Source: Cucumis sativus
Lineage: Eukaryota > Streptophyta > Magnoliopsida > Cucurbitales > Cucurbitaceae
DNA length: 64,000 nt
Direction of reading: 5' to 3'
Assembly: GCF_000004075.3 (NCBI RefSeq)
Contig: NC_026660.2
Location: forward strand, 27,903,498 to 27,967,497
In this document: positions 61,900 through 64,000 of the stretch, piece after piece
Numbering within the stretch: position 1 is the stretch's first letter
How the letters are laid out: every line of letters begins with the position of its first letter
Notes under the pieces: generated by a model
The model's database searches: none
Told to the model about the DNA's origin: nothing
The model's input: only the letters and a program-made list of their open reading frames with translations
Position numbers and translations under genes: made by a program

Positions 61900-62860
61900 A
61901 GAACCCACTGACCTTGCGAGTCACATGCAAGTACTTTTTTATGGAAAAGAACTGCTTTCATCAAGGAGAATGGAAGTGCGAAAGAAAGCCATGAGGGAAA
62001 AAAGGAAATAATAGTAAAACCCAGCAAAAGGAAGCAACTACAAAAACTCAAAACGCAATTCCAAGAAAAAAGAAAAAGGGAATACAAGGGCATACAATAA
62101 AATCAACCCATAAAGGCATGATGGCCCTCTAAAAGAAGGTACTCTCACTATGCAAAATAACACCTATAACATAGTTACAAAAAGCCTTTGAAATCGAAAC
62201 CCACACCAAAACATGATAACGAACGAGAGACCAAATATCACTAGAAACCCTCTCCACAACTCTAATAGCCCTACCATTTGGCTCACCAAACAAAACTCAC
62301 TAAATAGCACACCCCCAGGTAAACCAAAGAAAGGCCCTTCTCTTCACAGGAAGAGTTAAGAAGGGACTCCTCAATCAACACACCATCTCTATGTCAAGCA
62401 GCCGTAATGCCAAATGTTTGGAAAAGAAAAAAGAAAAAGCAACCCAAACAGAGCTAGAAAATTCACACCGCCAAAGAATATGCTCCACATTATTGTTAGT
62501 GAAGTCAGATTCATATCCCTAGCAATAAATCTACTGAGGATGTTCACCACTACCGTGAAAACAGAATGGGCAGAACCTTGCATAATACTTCAATGGAGGA
62601 AAATTTTGGTCTCCTAATTATTAAGATGGATCTAAAGTGAGCATAGCTCAACACTAATTGACAGGTACTCTTTCCCTGAGATTGGAGATTCAAATCCATA
62701 TACCCACTTGTACTAAAAGAAGGTTAGTTTATCTAACATATGGGTCATCTAAACCCTCCATATTCTCTTAATCAAAGAATTGCTAATGGTTTTCCAAGAC
62801 TTGTCACCAAGCCAACTGGTCCAAAACCCTTGGGGGTATTTGGAGGAAGAAGTGCAGTTG
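61900..62860 (-). mobile_element. Degenerate LINE (non-LTR retrotransposon), 3' end only
   Basis: Read on the minus strand, 62100-62640 encodes the C-terminal end of a plant LINE ORF2. An ILW-type box is followed by RVVERVSSDIWSLVRYHVLV and WVSISKAFCNY, the usual last conserved segment after the zf-RVT region. In-frame stops (for example TAG TGA after WGCAI) and frame changes show it is dead. The stretch 61900-62100 continues as the T-rich 3' region typical of these elements. The 5' end is uncertain; 62640-62860 looks like more ORF2 in other frames. It lies in the same orientation as the LARP1-type gene, probably in its intron. Reverse transcriptase itself is missing. Confidence 0.6.
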
Positions 62861-62879
62861 TTTATCCGGAGAGTTGTTA

Positions 62880-63260
62880 AGCCTGAGAAATTATTTAGTT
62901 GTGGGGCTCACATTGTAAGGAGTTAATATGTCAAAGTAGAAGTTTTTTAGACATGAATCCCACAGTGGGTTTAAGAAGAACTCCTCGTGCTGCCAAACAA
63001 GGAGTAGGTTACAACTATACTCCCCCAAATCCTTGGGCCAAACATGCCCTTAATGTCACTCATGATCAAGACAACTTGACACATATGGCCATATCTTGTA
63101 AAATCATTGAACGCCTTGAGCAAATCACTCTTAAAAATGTCACTGCCCACTTTTAAATGCATTACCATCAACTATCTAGAATTCTGTGAAGGGACAGTGG
63201 ATATCTCGAGAAAAAGAGTAGGGTTTTAGACATGGAGCCCACAGTGGGTTTGAGAAAGTG
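62880..63260. mobile_element. MITE-like sequence with a repeated box
   Basis: On the minus strand, gggcatgtttggcccaagga (near 63035-63054), 'ccttgtttggca' and 'aacccactgtggg' resemble the ends of non-autonomous hAT-type MITEs common in cucurbits. A box of about 35 bases, tagacatg-a-cccacagtgggttt, occurs at 62948-62976 and again at 63227-63255 in the same orientation. I could not define terminal inverted repeats or a target duplication, so borders are approximate. Confidence 0.35.
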
Positions 63261-64000
63261 GTAATTAGTTACAAAGACCTGGTTATAAGTAGGAGTTGGG
63301 GACGTTGTGGAGAGAGGATCAGATTGGAGATTATGTACTGTGGGACTTGGCATTGTAATTTATCTTTTGATATCGCAATAACAGTAATATATTCTGTTTC
63401 TTGTTATTGGGATCCTAACAGACTCATCACATCCCTATGTCAACATTTGAAACTGTATCCTACATCGAACATTTCATTGACATAAAATTCTTGAAAATTA
63501 AAACATGCATCTCATATTTAACTAAGGATGTCTGGCAAAGCTTATATTCCACAAAGCCCAAAAAGTGTGGTAACGTGCATGATGAAACATGGTCTTTAAA
63601 AGGAAGGAAAAATACCATAACAACCATACAGGGAAGCAACAAGAAACTAACACCTATACTTGATTAATCATAGGATAAAGCTATATAAACCTTCAACATC
63701 TCTGTGGCATCAGACAAAAATCTATTCTATGCTGCTAAAAATTGACGTCTTTTCTTGGATTAATTTGAATCTCCATAATAAGAACCCATAATTTAACTGT
63801 GGGAGCTATTTCAGTTCCCCACTGATGCTCTCTCTTTTCTTCAATCGTTTGCTGTAATTACTCCTTTTTTTCATGAGATACACTATTGTGACCGTTAATA
63901 AATCAAATAAGTCTAGAAGCAAAGACTGTTTGAAAACCAAATCTAATATGTATGGGTAGACATGCGCAAAAGAATTATTTTCTTTTTTATAAAAAATAGT
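63260..64000. other. Right-edge stretch, probably intron or upstream sequence of the LARP1-type gene
   Basis: I searched the minus strand for the missing first half of the La motif and did not find it. The sequence is AT-rich with no supported exon. It is most likely a long LARP1 intron that continues past the window. Confidence 0.35.

Noticed and set aside
1-64000. CRISPR arrays, bacterial operons, riboswitches and tRNA or rRNA genes
   Set aside because: The sequence is plant nuclear DNA; I found no repeat-spacer array and no convincing tRNA or rRNA. A tRNAscan-SE or Infernal run would settle small RNA genes, which I could not exclude by eye.

Overview
This window is plant nuclear DNA from a eudicot. 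It has AT-rich intergenic sequence, multi-exon genes with short AT-rich GT-AG introns, and protein families specific to land plants: DUF630/DUF632, HIPP, MCA, PLS-type PPR and POLLENLESS3-like. The LINE and MITE-like debris near the right end resembles repeats I associate with cucurbits (melon, cucumber), so a cucurbit is my best guess. That is recall, not proof. There is no CRISPR array, operon or viral gene set, and I recognised no RNA gene.

Layout. 1-1253 (+): 3' end of RPN10, the 26S proteasome ubiquitin receptor. 3507-10567 (+): a complete 29-exon GH38 alpha-mannosidase. 11496-14723 (+): proteasome alpha-4-type subunit PAD1. 15580-17606 (+): a short unnamed 87-residue protein. 19331-21098 (+): a POLLENLESS3-LIKE 2-type TPR protein. 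22016-25337 (-): a tail-anchored, APX3/5-type ascorbate peroxidase. 28066-30714 (+): a DUF630/DUF632 protein. 31705-37133 (-): checkpoint clamp loader RAD17. 38463-39080 (-): a HIPP26/27-type metallochaperone-like protein. 39.1-43.6 kb: a gene-poor AT-rich stretch. 43616-46251 (+): a GDSL lipase of the EXL type. 50168-53522 (+): an MCA-type calcium-permeable channel. 54583-56310 (-): an intronless PPR protein. 57696-58664 (+): a Trm112-like/UPF0434 small protein. 61158-61695 (-): the last two exons of a LARP1-type La-motif protein, with a degenerate LINE and MITE-like sequence in its intron or upstream region. Exon borders were assigned by hand from splice sites, reading frame and family alignment from memory. 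Most should be right to the base, but they are predictions.

How it fits together. These genes do not form one pathway. The gene set does look like an ancestral block that Arabidopsis split after genome duplications. From memory, the best Arabidopsis counterparts fall into three tight clusters: At5g66100-66150 (LARP1b, HIPP27, RAD17, PAD2, alpha-mannosidase), At3g51260-51320 (PAD1, POLLENLESS3-LIKE 2, DUF630/632, PPR) and At4g35890-35970 (LARP1c, MCA1, APX5).

Main points for a second look: an Asn where Arabidopsis MCA1 has the essential Asp21; an APX tail anchor without the usual basic cluster; a GC-AG intron and MSA (G2/M) promoter boxes in the POLLENLESS3-like gene; an ACGT-rich inverted repeat upstream of the HIPP gene; and an overlapping uORF in the small unnamed gene. 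I found no sign of a wholly new biological system.
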